From assembly GCA_036971475.1 (NCBI GenBank), contig JBAIZL010000028.1, forward strand, positions 1,047,501 through 1,111,500: 64,000 nucleotides of DNA. The letters run 5' to 3'. Both the position numbers and the translations under genes were made by a program. A model generated the notes under the pieces. It saw only the letters and a list, made by a program, of their open reading frames with translations, searched no databases and was not told the DNA's origin. Of the stretch, positions 1 through 11,658 are shown piece by piece. Position 1 is the first letter of the stretch. Every line of letters starts with the position of its first letter. This DNA is from Prosapia bicincta. Its lineage: Eukaryota; Arthropoda; Insecta; Hemiptera; Cercopidae.

Positions 1-9
1 AACATATAT

Positions 10-135
10 AATTTAATTATTTGTTCTTTTTATAACCAAGCTTATCATAACAGGACACTTTGTAGGTGTGTTGTAAAACATCTTTGTTTGTGAATTTTCT
101 AGGTAGAGGTTAAATTTGGAATATGAAGTTATAAG
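10..135. repeat. Dispersed direct repeat, copy A
   Basis: This stretch is recognisably similar to 404-514 in the same orientation. Both contain AACCAAGCTTATC followed, after one to three changes, by AACAGGACACTTTGTA, and both end in a TATGAAG..TAAG block. The copies differ by substitutions and a small deletion, so they are old duplicates of one dispersed element rather than a tandem array. No coding potential or terminal signals were seen. Confidence 0.6.
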
Positions 136-403
136 TGCCTAAAACCGTAAATAGCAATTTAAACCTGCGTTAATTATCATCTTAGAAAGATAAGCTCGCT
201 TTTGAAACGCACTCGTTTATAAAGTACTTTTCACAAAACGTGTTATTATGTTTTACTATTATTTACTAAATTATCTGGTTAGGATAGAATTTGTCAAACA
301 AAAATCTAGAAGAAGAATGAAGAAGTAAGCTGAGGTTTCCCACGACACGTAGGCCTGCACAATTCCCAACAACTGGTTTTCCTGATTGATTAGGTTTCGT
401 GAT

Positions 404-514
404 AAATTTAATTGTTAGTTGTTTTTCTAACCAAGCTTATCCTAACAGGACACTTTGTACTTATGTTGTGTGTGTTGGTAGATTGAGCTGAAATTCGGAT
501 TATGAAGATCTAAG
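404..514. repeat. Dispersed direct repeat, copy B
   Basis: Second copy of the repeat at 10-135, about 270 bp downstream and in the same orientation. The best conserved core is CTAACAGGACACTTTGTA. Relative to copy A it lacks a few bases in the middle. Confidence 0.6.
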
Positions 515-696
515 GGGGGATCGCATCTGACTGCCTGCTTCAGGCCATCAAGAGGTCGCCTTTTGTGTTCTTTTAATGCTCCTACACAACTTGTTTATTT
601 ATAAGTCCCATCCACGGTGGCCCCTTTACATTGTTTAAGGGACAAACATACTCTGGGCCGTTTTATTTAACGTTGGACCTGAATGCATTCTTCTAT

Positions 697-802
697 ATGA
701 TGCAGGCAATGGGAGATATGATGCAGGCAATGGGAGATATGATGCAGGCAATGGGAGATATGATGCAGGCAATGGGATATATGATGCAGGCAATGGGAGA
801 TG
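697..802. repeat. 21-bp minisatellite, 5 copies
   Basis: Five head-to-tail units starting ATGATGCAGGCAATGGGAGA. The unit is 21 bp and so reads as a seven-residue repeat (MMQAMGD) in one frame, with an open frame from 631 to 819. The copies are almost identical (one G to T change in unit 4), which points to recent expansion. A coding role is possible but unsupported: the frame is 62 codons and has no recognisable flanking domain. Confidence 0.85.
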
Positions 803-1942
803 AAATGCTTGATTTTTAGAGTACTTTTGAACGATATTACAGAGTGAAAGAAATTAATGACATCGTGTTTAAATTGCTAAATGCTTGGAATTTTGTAATA
901 TACAAATATTTGTAAACAGAAATGTTGTGTGGAAGCAATACAATAGGTGTCTGTTTGACCCTCAGGTTCCACAGCCCTTACATTTCAATGTTTTGGGAGT
1001 TTTAACCATTGTTTAGATATTACAGCACCTTACCCTCCGTTACAGACGTAGAACAAGTAACATGGTTACACGCATGGCGGGGATTATTGCCCATATAACT
1101 CTAATTCGATTATATTTGTTTGAATTATTTTGCTTTAGCAATAAACATATTAATTATTTTTAAAATCTTTGGCGCCTTAACTACCATTTATTGCCAAATT
1201 TTTGTTTTGTTTGTTAATAGGTAAAACTAGTTAAATTATCTAAATGCCTCAAACCCCACTAGCAAACCTTTACCTATGTAACGTGGTCGCCGGCTTAGAA
1301 CTTCGATACGCAGTTTTATAAGATACTCTCTAAATTAATTAATTCTTTCTAAATTAACGCCAACGTTGGCAAATAAATCTAACAATTTATATTACAGTTT
1401 ATATACATCACTAAAGCAAAAATAAGATTTTCAACACCGTTACAGTCTTAGGTGGCAATTCTACCCTAAAGCCACTTTAAACTGTCTTTGTGCGTTGACT
1501 ATCGACTTAAGATCAACCGAATCGTATTTTTCTGGTGTGTTGGACGTAAAGGGAAGATGCCCTCGAGTTGCATTCAAATATTACCGCATGTTTAGCAATA
1601 TTACAAAATTTACTAAAAAACGAGGATTTCCCGCTGCGTGTGTATCTTAGTGTTAATCAAATATGTATTTTTTAGTAACATGATATTTAGAAAAGAAAAA
1701 ATGCATTTTATACTTCTCTTTCGAGTATTAACCCTTTTTTTATTTACATGTACAGCTTAATTTTGATGCAGCTTTCACCGTTTTAACGACGTGTAGAAGA
1801 AGTAACGAAAGTTAACCCTATGCTATAGTTACTTAACTGAAATTTGTCAGGCTGTACAACCGAAATATGGTTTCTAGTTAGTAGTGAAAACGCTATACGA
1901 TAAATGGAACAGTTTCAGAAACATTCAAACATTATCGTCTTT
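803..1942. other. AT-rich spacer, nothing recognised
   Basis: Single-copy AT-rich sequence with stops in all frames. No ORF, RNA gene, terminal repeat or tandem structure was seen. Confidence 0.6.
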
Positions 1943-2030
1943 TCAATCCTTCCATTAGCTCACACTTTATATCTTTTACAAATTTTCAGTCGTCAATAAA
2001 ATACGTTTTTATTCATCCAATCAAATTGTA
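1943..2030 (-). repeat. Dispersed ~95-bp repeat, copy 1 (source family of the 45-bp array)
   Basis: Read on the minus strand, this matches the left flank plus first unit of the 45-bp array at 31156-31250: TTGATTGGATGAATAAAAAC, then a CGACTGAAAATTTGTA block, then GTGTGAGCTAATGGAAGG. It lacks the ATGAGGAGA segment. Other copies lie at 11250-11346 (+) and 45023-45118 (-). The family has no coding content and could be the terminus of a transposon or retrotransposon. Confidence 0.7.
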
Positions 2031-2100
2031 ATATATCTTTTTAAACCATTAGATGCTAATACAGTTTTTTCAAATATTTATTTAATAATTAAAACTTAGA

Positions 2101-2182
2101 AAAAAAACTGATGTCAGGTCGGATTCGAACTGAATAATATTACATGTTGAAATCCAGAACTTTGGCATTGAGCTAGTTTTCG
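2101..2182 (-). ncRNA. tRNA-like Pol III sequence (SINE head or tRNA pseudogene)
   Basis: On the minus strand there is an A-box-like TAGCTCAATG (plus-strand 2166-2175), a perfect B-box core GTTCGAATCC (2121-2130) at tRNA-like spacing, and a run of seven T (2101-2107) that would terminate RNA polymerase III. The acceptor, D and T stems do not pair properly, so this is not a functional tRNA. A tRNA-derived SINE fragment or a tRNA pseudogene fits best. Confidence 0.4.
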
Positions 2183-2328
2183 CATTACTAAAAATCTATT
2201 ACTTGAAGATGAATATGAAATTATAAGAGAACGGTTCCTTGCCTAGTGAAGCAATACAAGAGATGGATAGAATGAGAAATTATAGACCTCCATTAGTTTC
2301 ATAAATTTCAAATAAAAAAAAAGAAATC

Positions 2329-2329
<1 letters not shown>

Positions 2330-2375
<46 letters not shown>
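2330..2375. repeat. (AT)n microsatellite
   Basis: Uninterrupted AT dinucleotide run of about 46 bp, preceded by a short A-rich tract. Confidence 0.95.
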
Positions 2376-2378
<3 letters not shown>

Positions 2379-3359
2379 TATAGTATCTAATATTGTGACT
2401 TTGTCATACATACATATTTATATTAATTGGATATAAAATAAAACTTTAAACTTATATTTTGCTTACTTTTTTTGGCTTCAGAAGAAATGATTTGAAAATT
2501 AAAAAAAAAAAAAATATTACTTGTCTTGAATCATGTTGAGAAACAACATTGAAAATTTTGTTTAAGGGGTCGCGTTCGAATTAATAAAAATGAAAGAAAC
2601 CTCAGTCGAAAATCTCGCCAGCTGCTTGAGTTACATTTAACTCCTAACTCGATAAAGATTAATAGAAGTGAAATTAAATGAAACCTTTTACAGTTGGCTT
2701 CTGCTTATATTGTTTAAACCGTTTGAAGGTGTTGATTAAACTGTATATTCATGAACGTGATCGGAATTTGCACAACTCTGTAAGGTTTGAGAACTTGAAC
2801 TCACGTCAAAAGTAACTACTAATACCTCGATGCGTGAAACTTCTATAGCCTAACCTCACTTCCCTCGTACAAAGTATTTTCAGAAGGGAAGTAGCGATCC
2901 AAGCGGAGCCACTGTAAATTATCGCTATTTTTTCCTACCCATCTCACAGGTATAGCTTATGGCACGTCTTTACAGAGTTATTTATTCATTTCATATTGTT
3001 TTAAAATTAAATTTCTACAATATTTTGGTAACTCAAATTTTTAATAAAGTGTTAAATTGAGGAAAATTAAAAGTGTATTTCTATTTTAGTAGAGACATTT
3101 GGTATAAAAAGGGTTAATTGAAACCCTTTGTGAGCCCTTTGTCAGTTACACTCAAGAAGAAAATATACGATTTGAAGAAATGAAATGCTCGAGTAGTAAT
3201 AATTAATTTAAGACACATGTAAACTATTTGAAAATCCATTTGTATTTCTTTAGAGCAACTTGAAAATACTTTATGCATAGCCTACGCTTTAACGATTAAC
3301 TAAAAATATTATGTTTCTGTACTAGAAGTAAAATTTATTAGGCTAAATTTAAAGTTATT
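2376..3359. other. AT-rich spacer, nothing recognised
   Basis: Single-copy sequence without supported ORFs or repeats. Confidence 0.55.
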
Positions 3360-3432
3360 ATTTCGGTGTGGCAGGTCAAGCCGCTGCGAGGAGGCGGCAG
3401 AATCCATTGTCGGAAGCCACAGACGTTGACAA

Positions 3433-3465
3433 TATAAATAACGTCCTCACGTGGGTTTCCATTCC
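3433..3465 (+). promoter_or_regulatory. Candidate RNA Pol II core promoter (TATA + Inr + E-box)
   Basis: TATAAATA sits at 3433-3440 and a CACGTG E-box palindrome at 3448-3453. CCATTCC at 3459-3465 matches the initiator consensus YYANWYY, with its A (3461) 28 bp from the start of the TATA box, which is correct promoter geometry. The block lies in an unusually GC-rich island (about 3360-3600) within AT-rich DNA and precedes the ATG at 3507. These are short motifs that could co-occur by chance. Confidence 0.35.
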
Positions 3466-3506
3466 GAGCTTTACTTTTATCAAATAAATATTAAAGGTGA
3501 AACGAA

Positions 3507-3656
3507 ATGAGTACACTACGCCTGACGAAGGATAAAGCTTTCAACGGGACACTTTATGCAGATGAGCCCGGGTTCGAGGTGTCGGCGGCGTGGGCGGGTC
3601 CGGCAGTTTCGCGTTCATGCTTTCATTGCAAACAAATGAATTTCATGGGCTTCTAA
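3507..3656 (+). CDS. Candidate short ORF or first exon, unknown product
   Basis: A 49-codon ORF starts at an ATG in favourable context (ACGAAATGA), 46 bp downstream of the predicted initiator. The predicted N-terminus is MSTLRLTKDKAFNGTLYADE; a CxxC pair (CFHCKQM) lies near the C-terminus. I recognise no family. It ends at TAA (3654-3656) within the GC-rich island, so it could be a complete small protein, a first exon whose real end is an upstream splice donor, or a chance frame. Confidence rests only on promoter geometry, base composition and codon appearance. Confidence 0.3.
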   Translation: MSTLRLTKDKAFNGTLYADEPGFEVSAAWAGPAVSRSCFHCKQMNFMGF

Positions 3657-3837
3657 TCATTTTACTCCTACAAGGAGTTCTAGAATTATTTGGAAATCGA
3701 TATTTTTATGTGCATTCTATTGTTTATATGGTCCATTTCATGGATGCAGCAAAAAGTGGAGTAGAGATTAATCGTTCCAGGAGATGATAAAGTTTCTTTT
3801 TAATTTTTAAAACTACAATAATTGGCCATTTTCATAA

Positions 3838-4420
3838 CAAATTCCATTCTCTTCTTATGTATGCAATGTTAAAACTATACCATTCTCTGTTTGGAATGAA
3901 GAAAGGCAAAATGTAAATAGAAACAAGCTGAGGGACATCAAAAATACCGTCCGACCATGGAGGACATCTGTTCGTTCGAATCGTAGGGAGGAAGTAGTGG
4001 TTACTCGACTTCGCATCGGCCACTCTTTGTTAACGCATGGATGGTTGATAAGACATGAGGATCCACCACTATGTCCGTTTTGTAGAAGTAATATTAAAAT
4101 CAAGCACATCTTGCTTGATTGTGATGAGCGATTCGTATGTACGTTATCTTCAAGGTAGTTTAAAGGTGGTTTTAAGGGATGATGTCAAGGCTATCGACCG
4201 TGTCATCGCTTTCTTACGCCACCTGGATCTATTGAATAATATTTAAATTATGTATAATTTTAGTTTCTTTAGTTTTAGTTACAATTAGTATTAAACATTT
4301 ATTTTATTTTGTTTAGTTTTATTTTTGTAACATTTATTTTAAAATAAAAACTTTAGTTAGGCGATGATAACCATGATAGGTTTTTCGCCTGGAAAAAAAT
4401 CTGCTATAACTGTGCGACCT
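3838..4420 (+). mobile_element. 3' fragment of a Jockey-like non-LTR retrotransposon, frameshifted
   Basis: An open frame at 3838-4155 (no ATG) encodes the typical end of the second ORF of arthropod Jockey-type non-LTR elements. The signature VVVTRLRIGHSLLTHGWLI is followed by a C-x2-C-x7-H-x4-C segment (CPFC...H...DC). It stops at TAG 4156-4158. The expected C-terminal segment continues in the +1 frame, ending LLNNI at 4246, so there is a frameshift near 4140. The upstream RT domain is missing: 5' truncation, usual for LINE insertions. A 3' UTR-like tail follows with AATAAA-type signals and a conserved-looking end around 4360-4420 (GATGATAACCATGATAGG). The element is dead. Confidence 0.75.
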
Positions 4421-5846
4421 CGCTAAAGAAACCCGTGACATCTGCCTTTCTCTTTAGAGCTTTTCTACAATAGTGTCTCTCTATTTACAGAAAGACCGAA
4501 AGGCCTTTGCAAACCAGTTGGCATTTGGCTGCTAAATGAAAGTAGCTTCAGATATTCGTCCTCGGACCCACTGCATTATATGTTGTAATTAAATAACAAC
4601 TGCATATTGTATTAGAGCCACAAGGCCCTACGATGTAATTGGTTAAGTAATTGTAGCCCTGAGAGCAGAGGGCGGGACGGACGAAGGGTTACATTGTTGT
4701 GACATAACATGACGTGTGGCAATACTTCGTTGTCATATGTCAGATATAATTAAGTAGTGCGACACATTGGACGCCCCCTCTCAACCCCTTTGTTAATCGT
4801 ATAGTGGTTGGTAAAGTTATTACCAACACAAAATACCGCAATTATTGTACGCAAGTACACGAGCACAACAAAACAACAATACCACGTTTACAGCTTTCAA
4901 ACGCAATGCAGGCACGATGCATGGTAAATGCGGACAAATAGACTAAGAAGGTTTTTGCAATAAATCATTTGTTGCAGCTCGAAAAGATTTTTTAAATATA
5001 TTATTATAAGTTTGCTGGCTTTAAAAAATAGTTTCTTATAATTTAATATGAATAAATAATTAAATATGGAGTTACATTTATACAGAAACAACCGACCATA
5101 TATTTTACAAATGTCGGGTATTATTTGTCACGCAATGAAGATAAGTTTTAAAAATTAAGAAACCAAATTAAAATATTCTTAAAATATATGTATAGTTGCC
5201 TCGATAATAAAAAGGTATTGTTTATTGATTTATATAACATTTACGTAAATGTTTATATAATTTATAATGACGACAACAGTCATCCATGCCTGCAAAGAGC
5301 ATGAGTGCCCAGCTCTTCCATATTTTGCACTGTATCAAATTTTTTTCGCAGTTTTTAAAGATACAATCCTTGCCATAATTACGTTGTCTTGAAAAATGCA
5401 TGGTTTAGGATTAGGCCTATTACAATTAACAATTGTGCGTTGTTTATTTTGTTTCTACTTGATCATTTGTTTGTTCTTGTTTCAGATACTTTATTTGTTT
5501 TCTAAGGGCAACCTGATTTTTCCTGTTCTGAATTTTTCTTTCAGTCAATAATATTCACTGGTAGGTCCTACCAAGTGATGGTAATATTTCGCTCCTCCCT
5601 GCCTGCGTTCTATGACTTATCATCTATCCCCTACAGGTGGCACAATCGTTACCTCTTTTGAAACACTTGTACTCAGAAACACAAGATATTAGGGCATGGA
5701 CCTTATTCTCCACAACACTAGTATCGCGTTCTTCATGTCATCTTTTGACCGCTCTCCTCGATTCTGGTTTAATGTTCTCTGGCATGTTGCCATTATCATA
5801 GGAATAAAAAAAAATCAAATTACCCACGTGACCAACCGAAGCATGA
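4421..5846. other. AT-rich spacer with one small palindrome
   Basis: No gene recognised. At 5556-5576 there is an imperfect palindrome with perfect 6-bp arms GGTAGG/CCTACC around a single T, extended by CACT/AAGTG. TAGGCCTA occurs at 5412-5419. Confidence 0.5.
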
Positions 5847-8800
5847 GCCATACTACTCGAATGTGGCGTGACCCATTCTACCCGAATGTGGTGTGGTCCA
5901 TTCTACCCGAATGTTGCGTGACCCATACTACCAGAATGTGGTGTGGTCCATTCTACCCGAATGTTGCGTGACCCATACTACCAGAATGTGGTGTGGTCCA
6001 TTCTACCCGAATGTTGCGTGACCCATACTACCAGAATGTGGTGTGGTCCATTCTACCCGAATGTTGCGTGACCCATACTACCAGAATGTGGTGTGGTCCA
6101 TTCTACCCGAATGTTGCGTGACCCATACTACCAGAATGTGGTGTGGTCCATTCTACCCGAATGTTGCGTGACCCATACTACCAGAATGTGGTGTGGTCCA
6201 TTCTACCCGAATGTTGCGTGACCCATACTACCAGAATGTGGTGTGGTCCATTCTACCCGAATGTTGCGTGACCCATACTACCCGAATGTTGCGTGACCCA
6301 TACTACCAGAATGTGGTGTGGTCCATTCTACCCGAATGTTGCGTGACCCATACTACCAGAATGTGGTGTGGTCCATTCTACCCGAATGTTGCGTGACCCA
6401 TACTACCAGAATGTGGTGTGGTCCATTCTACCCGAATGTTGCGTGACCCATACTACCAGAATGTGGTGTGGTCCATTCTACCCGAATGTTGCGTGACCCA
6501 TACTACCAGAATGTGGTGTGGTCCATTCTACCCGAATGTTGCGTGACCCATACTACCCGAATGTTGCGTGACCCATACTACCAGAATGTGGTGTGGTCCA
6601 TTCTACCCGAATGTTGCGTGACCCATACTACCCGAATGTTGCGTGACCCATACTACCAGAATGTGGTGTGGTCCATTCTACCCGAATGTTGCGTGACCCA
6701 TTCTACCCGAATGTTGCGTGACCCATACTACCAGAATGTGGTGTGGTCCATTCTACCCGAATGTTGCGTGACCCATACTACCCGAATGTGGCGTGACCCA
6801 TACTACCCGAATGTAGCGTGACCCATACTACCCGAATGCGGCGTGACCCATACTACCCGAATGTGGCGTGACCCATACTACCCGAATGTGGCGTGACCCA
6901 TACTACCCGAATGTTGCGTGACCCATACTACCAGAATGTGGTGTGGTCCATTCTACCCGAATGTTGCGTGACCCATACTACCCGAATGTTGCGTGACCCA
7001 TACTACCAGAATGTGGTGTGGTCCATTCTACCCGAATGTTGCGTGACCCATTCTACCCGAATGTTGCGTGACCCATACTACCCGAATGTTGCGTGACCCA
7101 TACTACCAGAATGTGGTGTGGTCCATTCTACCCGAATGTTGCGTGACCCATACTACCCGAATGTTGCGTGACCCATACTACCAGAATGTGGTGTGGTCCA
7201 TTCTACCCGAATGTTGCGTGACCCATGCTACCCGAATGTTGCGTGACCCATACTACCAGAATGTGGTGTGGTCCATTCTACCCGAATGTTGCGTGACCCA
7301 TACTACCAGAATGTGGTGTGGTCCATTCTACCCGAATGTTGCGTGACCCATACTACCAGAATGTGGTGTGGTCCATTCTACCCGAATGTTGCGTGACCCA
7401 TACTACCAGAATGTGGTGTGGTCCATTCTACCCGAATGTTGCGTGACCCATACTACCAGAATGTGGTGTGGTCCATTCTACCCGAATGTTGCGTGACCCA
7501 TACTACCAGAATGTGGTGTGGTCCATTCTACCCGAATGTTGCGTGACCCATACTACCAGAATGTGGTGTGGTCCATTCTACCCGAATGTTGCGTGACCCA
7601 TACTACCCGAATGTTGCGTGACCCATACTACCAGAATGTGGTGTGGTCCATTCTACCCGAATGTTGCGTGACCCATACTACCCGAATGTTGCGTGACCCA
7701 TACTACCAGAATGTGGTGTGGTCCATTCTACCCGAATGTTGCGTGACCCATTCTACCCGAATGTTGCGTGACCCATACTACCAGAATGTGGTGTGGTCCA
7801 TTCTACCCGAATGTTGCGTGACCCATTCTACCCGAATGTTGCGTGACCCATACTACCAGAATGTGGTGTGGTCCATTCTACCCGAATGTTGCGTGACCCA
7901 TACTACCCGAATGTGGCGTGACCCATACTACCCGAATGTAGCGTGACCCATACTACCCGAATGTGGTGTGGTCCATTCTACCCGAATGCGGCGTGACCTA
8001 TAATACCCGAATGTGGCGTGACCCATACTGCCCGAATGTGGTGTGGTCCATTCTACCCGAATGCGGCGTGACCCATACTACCCGAATGTGGTGTGGTCTA
8101 TTCTACCCGAATGCGGCGTGACCCATACTACCCGAATGTGGCGTGATCCATACTACCCGAACGTGACGTGGCCCATACTACCCGAATGTGGCGTGATCCA
8201 TACTACCCGAACGTGACGTGGCCCATACTACCCGAATGTGGCGTGATCCATACTACCCGAGCGTGACGTGACCAATACTACCCGAATGTGGCGTGGCCCA
8301 TACTACCCGAATGTGGTGTGGTCCATTCTACCCGAATGTGGCGTAACCCATACTACCCGAATGTGGCGTGCCCCATACTACCCGAATGCGGCGTGACCCA
8401 TACTACCCGAATGTGGTGTGGTCCATTCTACCCGAATGTGGCGTGGCCCATACTACCCGAATGTGGCGTGACCCATACTACCAGAATGTGGTGTGGTCCA
8501 TTCTACCCGAATGTTGCGTGACCCATACTACCCGAATGTTGCGTGACCCATACTACCAGAATGTGGTGTGGTCCATTCTACCCGAATGTTGCGTGACCCA
8601 TACTACCCGAATGTTGCGTGACCCATACTACCAGAATGTGGTGTGGTCCATTCTACCCGAATGTTGCGTGACCCATTCTACCCGAATGTTGCGTGACCCA
8701 TACTACCAGAATGTGGTGTGGTCCATTCTACCCGAATGTTGCGTGACCCATACTACCCGAATGTGGCGTGACCCATACTACCCGAATGTAGCGTGACCCA

Positions 8801-9086
8801 TACTACCCGAATGCGGCGTGACCCATACTACCCGAATGTGGCGTGACCCATACTACCCGAATGTGGCGTGACCCATACTACCCGAATGTGGTGTGGTCCA
8901 TTCTACCCGAATGCGGCGTGACCTATAATACCCGAATGTGGCGTGACCCATACTGCCCGAATGTGGCGTGATCCATACTACCCGAACGTGACGTGACCAA
9001 TACTACCCGAACGTGGCGTGACCAATACTATCCGAACGTGGCGTGACCAATAGTACCCGAATGTGGCGTTGCCCATACTACCCTAC
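5847..9086. repeat. 25-bp minisatellite array, ~130 units, with higher-order structure
   Basis: Unit type CCATACTACCCGAATGTGGC plus GTGAC, 25 bp. Much of 5870-7900 is built from a 50-bp dimer alternating a CCAGAATGTGGTGTGGTCCA form with a CCCGAATGTTGCGTGACCCA form. The rare variant GAATGTAGCG recurs at 6813, 7938 and 8788, separated by 1125 and 850 bp, both exact multiples of 25, so whole blocks were duplicated; 6541-6900 and 8516-8880 match essentially throughout. The units near the right end (about 7960-8300 and 8900-9086) are the most diverged, as expected at an array edge. Open frames of up to 142 codons are by-products of a stop-poor unit. Confidence 0.97.
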
Positions 9087-11249
9087 CGACACTGTTATGG
9101 AAAAAATGGCACCATGCGGAACGGATTAGAAACGAAATGAAACAGTCACAGTTAAATATTAGTAGTGTAAATTATGGCCAACCGTAGAACTGTAAAACTA
9201 GTGGGAGACGGTAAAATGTGTCGGAGCAACGCTTTGATTGCAAAAACAATGAATATTTCTTCTGTGATAAAATTACCACAGTGCACAAACTCTCCAAGTG
9301 ACAGGAGTAGACTAGAACGTGCATGCATTGTGCTGTTACCTACCGTTAGTTGCGAGAAATACCAAATAGCCAATGCTACATGCCGTCCCCTACTTAATTT
9401 ATTTTAAAACATTTCAAATCCATATCCGATGATACACCAATATATATATATATATATATTCCTAATATTAAAACAAATTGTACTCTTCAAAGCGAGAAAC
9501 TGGAAGAAAATGTTTGGCATTCTTAAAGTATTCTTTAAAGTTCAAGCACGATAAGCTTTTAAAAGAAATAAACAGAACGTTTCAAATTAATTTTCGGAGA
9601 AATAAATTCAAACTACAAAAGAAAATCCTCACAGTTTGTAAAATAGAATCTGTGCATTGCTTTCAGTAGCCTGAAATTATTACTATAGGCGAGTAACATG
9701 TTTTCACAGTTCTTGACTTTCGCAACTTCAAAAGTTTTTCTTATCACGAGCATTTTTAAACGAAAATCAGTAATTGCCACACATTTTTGGACAAAGGTAG
9801 TTTGTGCCTTCTACAGATGGTTTCTGTTAAGGTAAAAGATCCATTTAGTGTAAATTACAAAACGTTTCAGAAAGTTTACAGCTGGATGAATATATAGGCC
9901 TAATACGAAGAAGTAAAAAAATTTGAAGATTACAAATGGATTATTTTATAAGAATATTTTTTTCAAATTAATTCAAGGAAAACCATTACCTTACAGACCA
10001 GATACGAGCGTGGTGACAAGGGGTTGTAGTCGAGTGGGCAATTGCAACACAATGGTTGTTTTATCAACTAGAAGGAGGCTTCATATTTTTCTCTTTTGGT
10101 TTACAATTCGATGATATATTACACCCATTATAGTCATCCCCAAAATATATGGCCGGATTCAAAATAGCAACAGGGAGGGACCCTCGCAGTATAATGAGCG
10201 GGCAGTCTTTTGAAAAGAAAGCTTTTTTATGGGACAGCAACTGTGGTTTCACAGCACTTGATTCATTGAAGGATTAAAGAAGGCGTAACCTTTAGCCTGT
10301 ACCTGTATCCGAACTTTTCACAGCTATAGACGCTTTTTTCTGTACTGATTTTACATATGTATTGAAAAATGCAATAGGTCTGCTGCTAATTTCGAATTAC
10401 AGGCATGCTTGCATAGGCATGTAAGTAATATAAGCGTTTCATTGCTACAAGTATTGTGTGTGTTTTATTCAACCCAAATACACTGTTTTGTATTTAATAA
10501 GGCGAAAAAGTAATTCAACATATCTTACGTGAAAACATATTATAAACGATGAATAAATTGATTATAATTGCAAATTTGTGCGGAACCTAGGTAAACCTAG
10601 AGCTCATCTCACGCACACCTTTTGTTTACCTCAGCATGTTTGAATAGTAATAGCCTAATGTATTTATTCTTATAAAAGTCAGTTTTTTAAAGTCAGGCAA
10701 ATATAGTTTCATTTGAGTGCAACTTGTACAAGTTTTCAGTTACATTAAACTTTGCGTCATATTTTATAAAACGTGTTGCTAAATTGTCTAGTAATACATT
10801 ATTATAAATATTTGATTTTAAAGCTGTAATGCTGTCAAACAGTAGAAACGGTTGTTCTAAGTACACAAAATACTATTCATGTTGATAAGAACAAGTAATA
10901 CAAAGAACAAATTTTAAAGTCAAATCCAATCTAAGGTAGCTAAGAAAAAATTTAATCTAGTTACTTTTTATTAAATAATTACAATTAATATAATTAGAGT
11001 AACATAACCTATGCGTTAAAACATATGTTCTACCGCATAGCCTACAATATAAAATCAGCTGTTTTATGATATCATATGTTATTACTAATTTAAGCCAAAT
11101 TGGGTGAAATAACTATATTGCATACGTGCCCCTTTTGCAAACTGTTTTTATCACATATAAAACTGAAATTAATTTAATTTAAATAATGAATTCATATTTG
11201 AAAAAACTATATTAACATCTAGTGTCATGCACTACAAGTTTAAAAAATG
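9087..11249. other. AT-rich spacer, nothing recognised
   Basis: Contains a short TA tract (9440-9460) and TAGGCCTA at 9895-9902. Small ORFs at 9174-9407, 9478-9669 and 10064-10252 have no recognisable family, no codon bias and overlapping antisense frames, and are treated as chance. Confidence 0.5.
9440..9460. repeat. (TA)n microsatellite
   Basis: About 20 bp of TA dinucleotides. Confidence 0.9.
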
Positions 11250-11346
11250 TATTTCAACTTGAGTGGGTGAATAAATTGTATTTCATTAACAATTGATATG
11301 TTGAACAAGACATTTATGAGGAGAGTGTCAAGTAGAAGAAGGAATT
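11250..11346 (+). repeat. Dispersed ~95-bp repeat, copy 2
   Basis: Matches the 31156-31250 copy in the same orientation: TGGGTGAATAAATTGTATTT, ATTAACAATTGA, then ATTTATGAGGAGAGTGT and GAAGGAATT. Diverged but collinear, with a single unit, so it represents the unamplified state of the sequence that became the 45-bp array. Confidence 0.65.
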
Positions 11347-11658
11347 GATTAAGTGCTGGATGATAAGATGCCTAGTTATAAACAGCATTGTGTATGATGC
11401 TGTAAGAACATTGTCCTAATATCAAATATGGATCAAAACATTTATTGAAAATGTGATGTTATATTTATATATGTATTTTATTGATAGATATATTTCTTTG
11501 TTTTTTAAATTAAATTTAATTGTAAAATACCTCTTTTACGCTTAACTTTTTTTCTTTTCCCCAGCTAAAAAAAATAAGGTTATTATCGCGTTCTTTAAAA
11601 TTAAATTTCCATAATAAAATAATCAACATCAAATAAATTGTTAAAATTAATTTTAATT

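Noticed and set aside
9152..9407. Overlapping sense and antisense ORFs (9174-9407 and 9152-9373)
   Set aside because: They overlap each other on opposite strands, show no family resemblance, and lie in ordinary AT-rich spacer.
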